A stretch of 9,270 bases of DNA from Marinobacterium_E sp035458585 (GTDB lineage: Bacteria; Pseudomonadota; Gammaproteobacteria; Pseudomonadales; Balneatricaceae). Within the stretch, counting starts at the first letter, position 1. Each line of letters begins with the position of its first letter. The notes beneath the pieces were generated by a model. That model was not told the DNA's origin and made no database searches. It saw nothing but the letters and a program-made list of their open reading frames with translations. This document shows, piece after piece, positions 1-7,496 of the stretch. The translations under genes and the position numbers were made by a program. Location: the NCBI GenBank assembly GCA_035458585.1, contig DATHZN010000100.1:1-9270 (forward strand). Reading direction: 5' to 3'.

Positions 1-1
1 G

Positions 2-58
2 GATCAGGTACAACGTATAGCGATTAAGTTGGTTGAAGCCTACGATAATCTGTTATGA
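2..58 (+). CDS. Possible C-terminal end of a truncated upstream gene
   Basis: An open frame enters from the left edge and stops at a TGA at 56-58. It encodes 18 residues (DQVQRIAIKLVEAYDNLL) that look like an amphipathic helix at a protein's end. The other two plus-strand frames stop earlier or lack this pattern. The fragment is too short to assign a family, and an 18-codon open stretch is common by chance, so this is only a candidate edge-truncated gene. If real, it ends well before the hairpins at 397-458 and runs toward the convergent RCC1-like gene. Confidence 0.3.
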   Translation, partial: DQVQRIAIKLVEAYDNLL

Positions 59-416
59 AATAAGCACAGCATCGTTCATGCAGCCTAACCATTTCTCGAG
101 ATAATGTGAGAGTTCAGTTAGGTTTAATGTCTGGGTTTGTATTGCTCGGTACTAGGTCTTGATTTTATTGCTGCTCAGTAGAGACTGCCAACGACGCAGT
201 GAACCGATGAAAGCACACTCTCTCCGGCATGCCCTAGGTCGAGAAAAATGACAGGTTTAGTCGCTTAGCCGTAATTTGTCTGTCCGAGGTAGATGACCCC
301 TAAGTGCCGTTATATTCCATCTGATTGAAACGCTGAAAAAACCATCGATACCTCACTTAATAGTCAGGACTGCTCCGAAAACTCCCAAACCAAGCTGTGC
401 AGAGACTGCACCCACT
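59..416. other. Intergenic stretch with no recognised gene
   Basis: About 360 bases between the possible edge fragment and the 3' side of the minus-strand RCC1-like gene. All frames are broken by frequent stops, and I see no tRNA-like cloverleaf, rRNA motif or array. The only structure noted is a short hairpin at 397-411, listed separately. A 13-base word at 370-382 recurs at 9170-9182, but a match of that length is expected by chance in a window of this size. Confidence 0.6.
397..411. other. Short perfect hairpin downstream of the RCC1-like gene
   Basis: GTGCAG, a three-base AGA loop, and CTGCAC form a perfect 6-bp stem. It lies 85 bases past the stop codon of the minus-strand RCC1-like gene and close to a second hairpin at 439-458. 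On the minus strand it is followed by AGCTTGGTTT, which is not a clean T tract. It might be a backup transcript-end structure or a chance inverted repeat. Confidence 0.3.
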
Positions 417-430
417 TTAATCACGCGGAT

Positions 431-458
431 TAAATACAACAGGACACTCAGGTCCTGT
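431..458 (-). terminator. Candidate intrinsic terminator for the RCC1-like gene
   Basis: Read on the minus strand, ACAGGAC, a six-base loop and GTCCTGT form a perfect 7-bp stem at 439-458, followed by TGTATTTA. It starts about 37 bases after the TGA of the RCC1-like gene, the expected place for a terminator. The stem is only moderately GC-rich and the T-rich tail is short and interrupted, so termination may be weak. A second hairpin follows at 397-411. If the RCC1-like gene were actually frameshifted (see findings), this hairpin would lie inside the extended coding sequence and the call would fall. Confidence 0.4.
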
Positions 459-495
459 GCGAAGTTCAAGAATTACCGACGGTCCGTTCGGTTGC

Positions 496-1821
496 TCAAT
501 CTTTACTCCTCTTAAACCCACGCCCATCTGCTCGGCTGCTGAATACCTCTGAGGCGACGGGTTTCCCGTTAGTACGTCCATTTCCGAGCCCACTATCGAC
601 GTGGCCACTTCTCTCATAGTTACCGCTCTTACCGTTATTTGCACTCGCATTGGATTTAACCTTCGTCTTCGTTGGATCGGTCAAATCCTCCTCAGCGAGT
701 GGCGGAGGTGGTGTACCGACAAATGCGGCAGCCCTCGCAATTTCATGGAATTCCGGAACCTCTGAATTCATCGCAAGTTCGCCATATTGGTTAGAGCTGT
801 ACCCATAGAGTACGCCGGCATCTATGAACAGCGAGCTATCGCTCCAACCGTGTGAGATATAGCTGGCTGTAATCGGTTGGGTGTAGAGGGAGTCTTTAAA
901 GATCGCCCAAGTATCAGTGCCCGGTAACTTTGTTTTGGGCTGTTTGTAACTGAGATTAGTCCAACCAGTCTGAAGTAACTGACCTTCGTTACTGATCATA
1001 GCCACCCCGTTATATACCGCCACAGCGTCACGCACGTTCTCACCCCCGAGCACTGCAACAGGTACTGAGCTGTTGTTCGTAGTACCATCACCCAACATGC
1101 GATAGCTACCGTTATCACCCCATGCCCATGTGGCTCCAGCGTCAGTGAGGCCAACAACCGTTTTACTACCAGCGGTCAGTTTAACGAAGCGTTTACCCTC
1201 AACAGTCGGTGTATCAGGTACTGATGTACGCACCTCCTCAGCCCCATCACCATAATAAGCGGGCCGAGGGCCCCAGCTGTACACATCCCCATATGAATCG
1301 AGCGCGTAGCTATTGTGCCGCGGATCGGCAGTGACATAACGCCAGTTAGTCTTGTCACTTAGCCTGGAAACTGATTTTTCCAACATATCGAACTGATAAA
1401 GAATGCGACCACCGCCCTCCTTTACCAGAAAAAGAATCGTCTTCCATGAATTCCACTCAGCATCGACGACCGGACCTGGCGCAGGCACTCGCGCCCAATC
1501 CATTGCAACATCACCGGCATAACGTCCGGTACCCGCGTAGTAGAGCTCGCCCGCCTGATTGACTACCGCACTGGATGAAGCTCCTGCCAAAACAAATTTA
1601 GCGTTCTGAAATTCAGCATAGGTCGCTAAGAGACGGCGACTTGGCTCTATTGGCCCACATACCGCATATGTCTCGCACGTGCCCGCTACGTAAACGTTGC
1701 CGTTCGAATCCAAAAACAGATTATGCGAGTCGCCTTTTGAGACAGCCTGCGGGAAAGCCAGTGCAGTCGTCGCAGCAAAAGCAGGAAATATAGCAAGCAA
1801 TTTCAGAGAAAACGGCTTCAT
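496..1821 (-). CDS. Secreted RCC1-repeat (beta-propeller) protein
   Basis: Encodes 441 residues from the ATG at 1819-1821. Residues 1-22 are a clear Sec signal peptide: Lys near the start, a hydrophobic core, and an ALA cleavage site before FPQA. The mature part carries repeated RCC1-type units in which a 'hs..l..dG.vyawG' pattern recurs, for example SHNLFLDSNGNVYVAG, NSYALDSYGDVYSWG and VVGLTDAGATWAWGDN. These should fold as blades of a propeller like RCC1 or BLIP-II. From about residue 370 the chain becomes a proline stretch (PPPP) and then a Ser/Asn/Gly/Lys/Arg-rich tail that looks disordered. An in-frame start 60 bases upstream exists, but it would place 20 polar residues before the signal and is disfavoured. 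The protein is probably periplasmic, surface or secreted. RCC1-like propellers bind other proteins, but the partner here is unknown. It is divergent from the phosphorelay cluster with no visible functional link. A frameshift near the 3' end is possible. Confidence 0.85.
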   Translation of the reverse strand: MKPFSLKLLAIFPAFAATTALAFPQAVSKGDSHNLFLDSNGNVYVAGTCETYAVCGPIEPSRRLLATYAEFQNAKFVLAGASSSAVVNQAGELYYAGTGRYAGDVAMDWARVPAPGPVVDAEWNSWKTILFLVKEGGGRILYQFDMLEKSVSRLSDKTNWRYVTADPRHNSYALDSYGDVYSWGPRPAYYGDGAEEVRTSVPDTPTVEGKRFVKLTAGSKTVVGLTDAGATWAWGDNGSYRMLGDGTTNNSSVPVAVLGGENVRDAVAVYNGVAMISNEGQLLQTGWTNLSYKQPKTKLPGTDTWAIFKDSLYTQPITASYISHGWSDSSLFIDAGVLYGYSSNQYGELAMNSEVPEFHEIARAAAFVGTPPPPLAEEDLTDPTKTKVKSNASANNGKSGNYERSGHVDSGLGNGRTNGKPVASEVFSSRADGRGFKRSKD

Positions 1822-1829
1822 ATAGATAT

Positions 1830-1834
1830 CTCTC
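1830..1834 (-). promoter_or_regulatory. Ribosome binding site that fixes the RCC1-like start
   Basis: On the minus strand GAGAG lies eight bases upstream of the ATG at 1819-1821. Good spacing, plus a typical signal peptide beginning exactly at this ATG, supports this start over the upstream in-frame ATGs at 1857 and 1881. Confidence 0.55.
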
Positions 1835-2215
1835 AATAAGTATTTACTGAGAGACATATTACTAACTTTTATCGATAACAATATTGAGAAGTAATAACGC
1901 TAAAAGGGGATTTGTGACACCAAAGTAAATAACGACATTTGCACTAAAAAAGGGACCTAGATAAACGTCTAGTGCAGGAAATTCAGCATCTGAACCATCG
2001 GAGCTTTTAACTAATAGCTCTGCATAAAACCCAGAATCCCTCATGATGTAATTTTGGATTTTGGTTAAAAAGTGCGCTATACCTTAAGTCCATCAGACTA
2101 ATCTTTTAGAGGGTTTAATCTTGGCTTTTCTTTGTTGGAAAGTCATAAGACCCCAAGTAACACAAGATTTTGAGCAGCAGAACGCTAAATTGATAATCAG
2201 AGAGTTATTTTCATC
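1835..2215. other. Divergent intergenic region
   Basis: About 380 bases separating the minus-strand RCC1-like gene from the plus-strand phosphorelay cluster; it should hold both promoters. A weak sigma70-like pair for the cluster is TTGGAT (2054-2059) and TATACC (2078-2083) with an 18-base spacer. It matches the consensus at 3 of 6 and 4 of 6 positions and would give a leader of roughly 125 bases. No clear operator is seen. A 60-codon minus-strand frame (1862-2044) ends in a hydrophobic stretch but has no ribosome binding site and no recognisable family, so it is not called as a gene. GAGAG at 2200-2204 is a modest ribosome site, 11 bases before the ATG at 2216. Confidence 0.5.
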
Positions 2216-3361
2216 ATGACAACCGCTGAAAAATCAGAGCAAGGGTTACATTTAGACACTGTCGATCACGGGCGACGTAAATTCCTATCGAGTACAGCTC
2301 TTGGCGCAGCAACCATCACCATCCCCTCCATCGGTAATGCAGAGATCTCTGCTGGCAAAAGACTCTCAATCCAGTCCCTTTGGAGCGAGAACACCATCGG
2401 ATATAAAACGTTCAAAACCTGGTGCGAGAGTATTCAAGAGTTGACCGCCGGAGAGGTCGATCTTGTGCCCTACCCTGGCGGGTCTGTTGCTGAAGTTTTC
2501 GATATGATGACCGCTACAAGTGCAGGCGTTCTAGATGCAATGCATTGGGTACCTCACTACGCCGCGTTGGATGGAAAAATGCCAGCAGGTGTCTTTCTTA
2601 CCTCCTTCCCAATGGGGCTGCCCCACCCACACCAGTGGGACATGTTATTTGACAGTTTTGGCGGTACCGAGTTAGCGCGAGATCTGTACGCTCGTCAGGG
2701 GCTCGAGTTCGTTGGGCACGTTCATCACGACATGAATTTGATCCACTCAAACAAACCCATCCGCTCATTGGAGGACTTCAAGGGCCTAAATTTGCGGATG
2801 CCGGGCGGGCTAGTCGCCGAATGTTTCCAGGCCATCGGTGCTAACACTATTGCACTGGCAGGTTCAGAAGTGAGACCCGCACTCGATCGCGGCACAATAG
2901 ATGCAGCAGACTTTACAGGGCCAGCCATGAACTGGGACCTTGGCTTTGCGGACGTTAGCCGCTATATCGTCATGGGGCCGACATCGACTCCTTGCCTTCA
3001 CCAACCAGTTGATTTGACAGTTATTGCGTTCAACAAAGCGGTCTGGGATGGCATATCTGCGCGTTCTCAAAATCTGTTAAGAGAACTGGTTCGTGCATTC
3101 TCCGTCGATCATTTTACCGCCCATCAGAAAGCTAACATTGCTGCCTGGAAGCAATTCGAGCAGGCCGGCGTGGAGGTCACTCGCTTATCAGAGGATGACG
3201 TCGAAAAGTTTAGAAAAGTAGTTTTACCGCTTTGGTTCAAATGGGCGAATTCCGATGAGGACTCGGCAAGGGTGTTTAGGCTACACCTGGATGTCATGCT
3301 AAGTCCCTCTGTAGCTTACATAAGCCCGGAGGATATCAGGGAATTTGAACTCAAAATTTAA
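2216..3361 (+). CDS. Tat-exported TRAP-type (DctP/TakP-like) solute-binding protein
   Basis: Encodes 381 residues. The N terminus has a twin-arginine signal: GRRKFL at 19-24, a hydrophobic stretch and a likely cleavage after NA at 41-42. The mature part matches the DctP family of TRAP transporter periplasmic subunits: a YPGGS turn (86-90), SLEDFKGLNLRMPGG (184-198) with the family's ligand-carboxylate arginine at R194, then GAN..ALAGSEVRPALDRGTIDAADF (208-233) and NWDLGF (239-244). Family members bind small organic acids and related solutes. No DctQ or DctM membrane subunits lie beside it; the next gene, 35 bases on, is a sensor kinase with a large periplasmic domain. I therefore infer a sensing role, presenting ligand to the kinase as TorT does for TorS (TorT belongs to a different fold family), although a distant TRAP permease could also use it. 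The ligand cannot be told from sequence. The family call is firm; the sensory role is a hypothesis. Confidence 0.9.
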   Translation: MTTAEKSEQGLHLDTVDHGRRKFLSSTALGAATITIPSIGNAEISAGKRLSIQSLWSENTIGYKTFKTWCESIQELTAGEVDLVPYPGGSVAEVFDMMTATSAGVLDAMHWVPHYAALDGKMPAGVFLTSFPMGLPHPHQWDMLFDSFGGTELARDLYARQGLEFVGHVHHDMNLIHSNKPIRSLEDFKGLNLRMPGGLVAECFQAIGANTIALAGSEVRPALDRGTIDAADFTGPAMNWDLGFADVSRYIVMGPTSTPCLHQPVDLTVIAFNKAVWDGISARSQNLLRELVRAFSVDHFTAHQKANIAAWKQFEQAGVEVTRLSEDDVEKFRKVVLPLWFKWANSDEDSARVFRLHLDVMLSPSVAYISPEDIREFELKI

Positions 3362-3380
3362 ATGGTGGTTTAAACGCTGA

Positions 3381-3396
3381 AAGCTTGATCAAGCTT
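3381..3396. repeat. Perfect 16-bp palindrome at the kinase start
   Basis: AAGCTTGATCAAGCTT is its own reverse complement. It sits between the binding-protein stop (3361) and the kinase ATG (3397) and abuts that ATG. As RNA it could fold as a 6-bp AAGCTT stem with a GATC loop immediately before the start codon. As DNA it could be a dimeric protein site. It covers the space where a ribosome binding site would sit, and no strong site is visible. Whether it has a role is unknown. Confidence 0.55.
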
Positions 3397-6300
3397 ATGC
3401 CTACTAAATTACTCACACTCTTCCCGGCGACGATTCGTGGAAAACTGATATTGGTCGTCGCAATCATTTGCTTGTCAGCGGCGCTCGCGGGTTTGATCGC
3501 CCACCGCGCCAGCTCGGTTGCACAACAGCAACTATCCACGATAACCGAAGTCAGCGTACCTGCGCTTGAGACAGCCCATCGGCTTTCGCAAACGACCACC
3601 CAAATATCGAATGGTGCATCTGACGTTGCTACATCAGAAAGCCCGGAGATCCTGGGTGATCGTCTCACCTCACTTAAAATAGATCTATTTCGAGCTCAGG
3701 ATGTCATCTCTGAATTAGAGTCGCTCGGTTACCAAAACGGCACAACCGTCGAGCTCGATAGGCAGATAAACCTCATCGATAGCGTGACCGAGAATCTTGG
3801 TACTAAGGTAGCTTCGCGCCTCAGCGTCGCAAACCAGCTGCAGCAAAAAATTGAACAGCTAGCCGAGATCCACGTCAAATTTAATGACGCTATCCAGCCT
3901 TTGCTTGACTACCAATTATCTGTTCTTTCAAACGAGAGCTTGCGGGTCTTTCAGGGCACTCAACAGTCTGTGGATGATCTAAATTCTCTCGGTGTAAAGG
4001 GCCTTATCCCGTTGCTCAGCCTCCAAACACAGGTGGAGCAAATAAGACGCTCAATCGACGTCGCCAAATCAACCAACCTACCGGAGGAGACACGTGAGGC
4101 GTGGAATCAGTACGTCACGTCTAGTTCAGTTGCCCTGCGCAATTTGGAGGAGTTAAATTCAAATTCCTCTGTAAATCAAAACATTGATGTATCCGGACTA
4201 TCAAACTTATTAGATCAGATACTAGCCATTGGGTCGGAGGCGAAGGACAAACTGTGGATAGCTGGAGACGAACAAACAGAGACTGAGACCGCCACTCCCA
4301 ACAATCAATTTAATGTCGCTGATCTAAACAGGTTAATTAGTGAATTCAGCTCCAGTCTGAACCTCGCACTTCTCCAGCTTCGCGGTCGTACAGTCACTGT
4401 GGGTCGGGAATTGACGACAGCAGTTTCCCAAAGCCTGACGAAGATCGAAGAGGCGAGTACAGAAGGATACGGCTCTCTCCTATCGCTGGAGGCACTCGGG
4501 AACAGAGCGGTAGGTATTTTGACGCTGGCATCCTATGCGGATGATGCGTCAGCCCTTCTTGCATTCCGCTCCCAGCTTGAGTTGGTATCTCAAGACACAG
4601 ACTCTAAGTTGGAGGCACTCGGCGAAACACTCGAGAGCTCCGAGGTTGAATCCTTAGCCCAGCAACTGATCGGTTTTGGTGTAGGTGCAAACAATGTCTT
4701 CGATTTGAGGGAACAGGAGCTTGGAGCACTCAATGAAGGCGCAGATTTACTCAACGAAACTAACGCCCTGAGTCGGCAAATAAGGAGCTTATCCGAGAAG
4801 CTCGTTTCGGATATCAATAGATCAACCGATGCAGCAGCAGCGGGCGTCCTAAGCTCGTTAGAATCCAGTCGTCTGAATCAAGCATTCGTTCTGATTGTTT
4901 CCGTAGCAATCATTATGAGTGCTATCGCCTATGTAAATCGCAGCTTAGGTGCACGTCTAAGCGCATTTAGCTCTGCCGCTTTATCTCTCGCCGAGGGCAA
5001 TCTCAACATCGCCCTTCCACCTCCGTCTGGAAAAGATGAAGTATCCAGACTGATGCATGCACTGAGCACCTTTCGCGATACAGCTGTGCAAATGAAAGAG
5101 AGTAATCTACGAGAAATTGCAGAGACACGGCAAAGACTAATAGATGCAATCGAGAGCATCTCGGAGGGCTTTGCTTATTATGATAGCAACCACTGTCTCG
5201 TTCTCTGTAACTCCCGTTACATGGATTTTCTCAGCGATCCAAATGGAAGAGTAGTTCGACAAGGGCGTTTGATAACAGAGATCGCCAAGGATGTGCCAGA
5301 AACCTCGGGCCTAGATCTTAGAGCCGACACTTCGATTGCTACCGGCGCCGAAAAGCAGGATGAGGCATCGACTAATGGAAATATAAGGCGGTTAAGAGAT
5401 GGTCGTTGGGTTCAGATCGACGTTCGGCGAACGTCCGATGGTGGAACAGTCATGGTCTATTCAGATATTTCAGAGCTAAAAGACCGTGAATCAGAATTGA
5501 CCGACGCTAAAGAACAGGCCGAGACAGCGAATGAAGCTAAGAGCGCATTTCTTGCCACCATGAGTCACGAGATCAGAACGCCATTGAACGGCATCGTGGG
5601 AATGAGCAAATTATTGGTCTCAACAAATCTAACAACCGAGCAACGAGATTTTGCCAATACAATAACCGAAGCATCAGATACCTTACTTGCCATCATCAAC
5701 GACATCTTAGATTTCTCTAAAGTTGAAGCCGGCGCCTTAGAACTTGAATTTATTGAATACGATCTGTTTGAAACTGTAGAGCACAGTATTGAACTGGTGG
5801 TGGCACGCGTCACCGAAAAAAATATCGCCCTAATATGTGACATTGATCCATCTGTTCCCAGAGGCGTCATTGGCGATCCCACGCGGCTAAAGCAAATTCT
5901 TCTCAACCTTCTGAGTAACGCAGTGAAATTTACGGATCAGGGCGAGGTCAGCCTTCAACTGAGCACAACGAATTATGCAAGCGCACCAAACGGCCCCCTG
6001 TCACTCTGTTTCGAAATTTCTGACACTGGCGTGGGCATACCCGCAGACCGAATGGATCAGCTGTTCAAATCGTTCAGTCAGATTGATGCCTCAACAACAC
6101 GCCGATTTGGCGGGACTGGGTTGGGACTTGCGATTACTAAGCGCCTCGTGGAGAGAATGGGTGGCGCAATAAGCGTTCAAAGTAGATATGGCGAAGGCTC
6201 GACTTTCAAGTTCACAATACCACTCAAAGCGGCAGTACTGAGCGACGACCTGACTAGACAAGCGCAACTAGCTGCGATAGCTGGCGAGCGTGCACTGATA

Positions 6301-7089
6301 TTAAGCGATCCCGGACATTCGATAGATTCGTTTGCTAAGCGATTAAAAAACTTGAAGATTCAAACGGATATAAGAGAGGTTTTCGAGCCCGCCGACATCA
6401 GTGCTCTATTGCCCGGCTACGATTACGTGATAGTCGATAATCAGTTAATGCAGGCCAATAAGTTGAGCGTTTCACGCGCTCAAAGTAGCGATCAATTGCC
6501 TAACAAATCTCAACTGATACTGCTAACAGACCTCGTACCCGCCACACCCGAGTTCTGGTCTCAATTCAAAGCATCTGGCTTTAATTCGGTTGTCTCAAAG
6601 TTAGCCAAGACGTCAAAATTATTATCAATTCTTGCTCCAACTGTGGAGAGTGGATCACTTACCGAGACACCAACATCTGCAGAAACAGCACCGCAACAGA
6701 CACTCCGTTCGCTGGCTATATTGCTGGTAGACGATAATCGTATCAACAGGAAAGTTGGTCAAAAAATGTTGGAAAAAAATGGTATCTCTGTAGAGCTGGC
6801 GACAAGCGGTACTGACGCGATCACCAGAGCAAAAGAGGTGGAGTACAACGTGATTCTAATGGACATCGAGATGCCAGAAATGGATGGTATTACGGCCGCT
6901 AACAACATTAGAGATGAGTCACCCACCAACAAGCAGCCTTACATAGTCGCCTTAACGGCAAACGCACAAGTATCAGCTAGAGATACTTACTTAGCAGCCG
7001 GATTCGACGACTACGTAAGCAAACCCATCGATGAAAACGCACTGCTAGACTGTCTGAAGCGATCTTTAGAAATCGTCAGAGAGTCCTAG
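3397..7089 (+). CDS. TorS-like hybrid sensor histidine kinase (sensor, HAMP, PAS, HisKA, HATPase, pseudo-REC, REC)
   Basis: Residue numbers count from the TTG at 3385 (1234 aa); the ATG at 3397 (1230 aa) is the likelier start. Membrane helix 1 is 20-40 and helix 2 is 499-517, enclosing about 458 periplasmic residues predicted to be largely helical, TorS-like but longer than I expect for TorS. HAMP follows at 518-572 and a PAS domain at about 583-697. The HisKA motif SHEIRTPLNG places the phosphorylated histidine at H728. The ATPase domain has the N box (N841, N845), DTGVGIP (880-886) and GGTGLGLAI (909-917). At 967-1087 lies a degenerate receiver. The last receiver, 1109-1229, is intact: D1116/D1117, phospho-acceptor D1160, T1191, K1213. 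It lacks the C-terminal Hpt module that TorS and ArcB carry; the next gene supplies one. It acts in the inner membrane, probably reading the preceding solute-binding protein. The domain calls are strong; the signal is inferred. Confidence 0.93.
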   Translation: MPTKLLTLFPATIRGKLILVVAIICLSAALAGLIAHRASSVAQQQLSTITEVSVPALETAHRLSQTTTQISNGASDVATSESPEILGDRLTSLKIDLFRAQDVISELESLGYQNGTTVELDRQINLIDSVTENLGTKVASRLSVANQLQQKIEQLAEIHVKFNDAIQPLLDYQLSVLSNESLRVFQGTQQSVDDLNSLGVKGLIPLLSLQTQVEQIRRSIDVAKSTNLPEETREAWNQYVTSSSVALRNLEELNSNSSVNQNIDVSGLSNLLDQILAIGSEAKDKLWIAGDEQTETETATPNNQFNVADLNRLISEFSSSLNLALLQLRGRTVTVGRELTTAVSQSLTKIEEASTEGYGSLLSLEALGNRAVGILTLASYADDASALLAFRSQLELVSQDTDSKLEALGETLESSEVESLAQQLIGFGVGANNVFDLREQELGALNEGADLLNETNALSRQIRSLSEKLVSDINRSTDAAAAGVLSSLESSRLNQAFVLIVSVAIIMSAIAYVNRSLGARLSAFSSAALSLAEGNLNIALPPPSGKDEVSRLMHALSTFRDTAVQMKESNLREIAETRQRLIDAIESISEGFAYYDSNHCLVLCNSRYMDFLSDPNGRVVRQGRLITEIAKDVPETSGLDLRADTSIATGAEKQDEASTNGNIRRLRDGRWVQIDVRRTSDGGTVMVYSDISELKDRESELTDAKEQAETANEAKSAFLATMSHEIRTPLNGIVGMSKLLVSTNLTTEQRDFANTITEASDTLLAIINDILDFSKVEAGALELEFIEYDLFETVEHSIELVVARVTEKNIALICDIDPSVPRGVIGDPTRLKQILLNLLSNAVKFTDQGEVSLQLSTTNYASAPNGPLSLCFEISDTGVGIPADRMDQLFKSFSQIDASTTRRFGGTGLGLAITKRLVERMGGAISVQSRYGEGSTFKFTIPLKAAVLSDDLTRQAQLAAIAGERALILSDPGHSIDSFAKRLKNLKIQTDIREVFEPADISALLPGYDYVIVDNQLMQANKLSVSRAQSSDQLPNKSQLILLTDLVPATPEFWSQFKASGFNSVVSKLAKTSKLLSILAPTVESGSLTETPTSAETAPQQTLRSLAILLVDDNRINRKVGQKMLEKNGISVELATSGTDAITRAKEVEYNVILMDIEMPEMDGITAANNIRDESPTNKQPYIVALTANAQVSARDTYLAAGFDDYVSKPIDENALLDCLKRSLEIVRES

Positions 7090-7113
7090 CTATAGTGCTG
7101 TCGAAAGAGTGAT

Positions 7114-7118
7114 GAGGG
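7114..7118 (+). promoter_or_regulatory. Ribosome binding site of the Hpt gene
   Basis: GAGGG lies six bases before the ATG at 7125. It is the best Shine-Dalgarno match in the cluster and suggests the small Hpt protein is made at higher level than the large kinase, as a soluble go-between would need. Confidence 0.6.
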
Positions 7119-7124
7119 TGCAAT

Positions 7125-7496
7125 ATGGACAACAAATCGATAGATCATGAGGCACTACTGCGACTGTACCACGTGGTTGGGAACGATCTAAGCGAACTTG
7201 AGGAGCTACGTCAGGACTATTTAGCAGATGCGCCAGCACTCGTCTCGCAGATTCTGGAGAGCGCCGAGCAGCGCGATAACGATAACCTAAGGATAGCTGC
7301 ACATTCCTTAAAGTCTAACGCACGTGATTTAGGCGTCACTCAACTAGCAAACGCTGCTGCGGTAATCGAGCAAGCTTGCCACAATGGGCAATCAGATCGA
7401 ATTGATGAGTTACTTTCGCAGCTTAAGTCCCTTGAAGCTAACACAAGTGCAGAAATAGCTTCGCTGGACATGAGCAAGATCGTTAGCGAGCTTTGA
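7125..7496 (+). CDS. Stand-alone histidine phosphotransfer (Hpt) protein
   Basis: Encodes 123 residues, the usual size for a single four-helix Hpt domain. The signature AAHSLKSNARDLG (58-70) gives H60 as the phosphorylated histidine, with the conserved Lys three residues later and Gly at 70. Flanking helices at about 8-48 and 73-105 fit the bundle. It has no signal peptide or membrane helix, so it is cytoplasmic. The gene starts 35 bases after the hybrid kinase, and its stop is at the start of the receiver-transporter gene. It is therefore placed to carry phosphate from kinase D1160 to D67 of the transporter fusion. In TorS and ArcB this module is fused to the kinase; here it is separate. The family assignment is firm; the partner choice rests on gene order. 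Confidence 0.92.
   Translation: MDNKSIDHEALLRLYHVVGNDLSELEELRQDYLADAPALVSQILESAEQRDNDNLRIAAHSLKSNARDLGVTQLANAAAVIEQACHNGQSDRIDELLSQLKSLEANTSAEIASLDMSKIVSEL

Noticed and set aside
370..382. 13-base word CTGCTCCGAAAAC repeated at 9170-9182, near both ends of the window in non-coding DNA
   Set aside because: Flanking bases do not match. One shared 13-mer is about what chance gives in 9.3 kb, so it is not evidence of a mobile-element boundary.
1862..2044. 60-codon minus-strand frame in the divergent intergenic region, with a hydrophobic C-terminal stretch
   Set aside because: It has no ribosome binding site, no recognisable family, and it occupies the expected promoter region of the RCC1-like gene. 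A frame this long can arise by chance.
5975..6172. 65-codon plus-strand frame inside the kinase ATPase domain, and similar antisense frames throughout the kinase
   Set aside because: They overlap strongly conserved kinase motifs in another frame and have no recognisable domains or ribosome sites.
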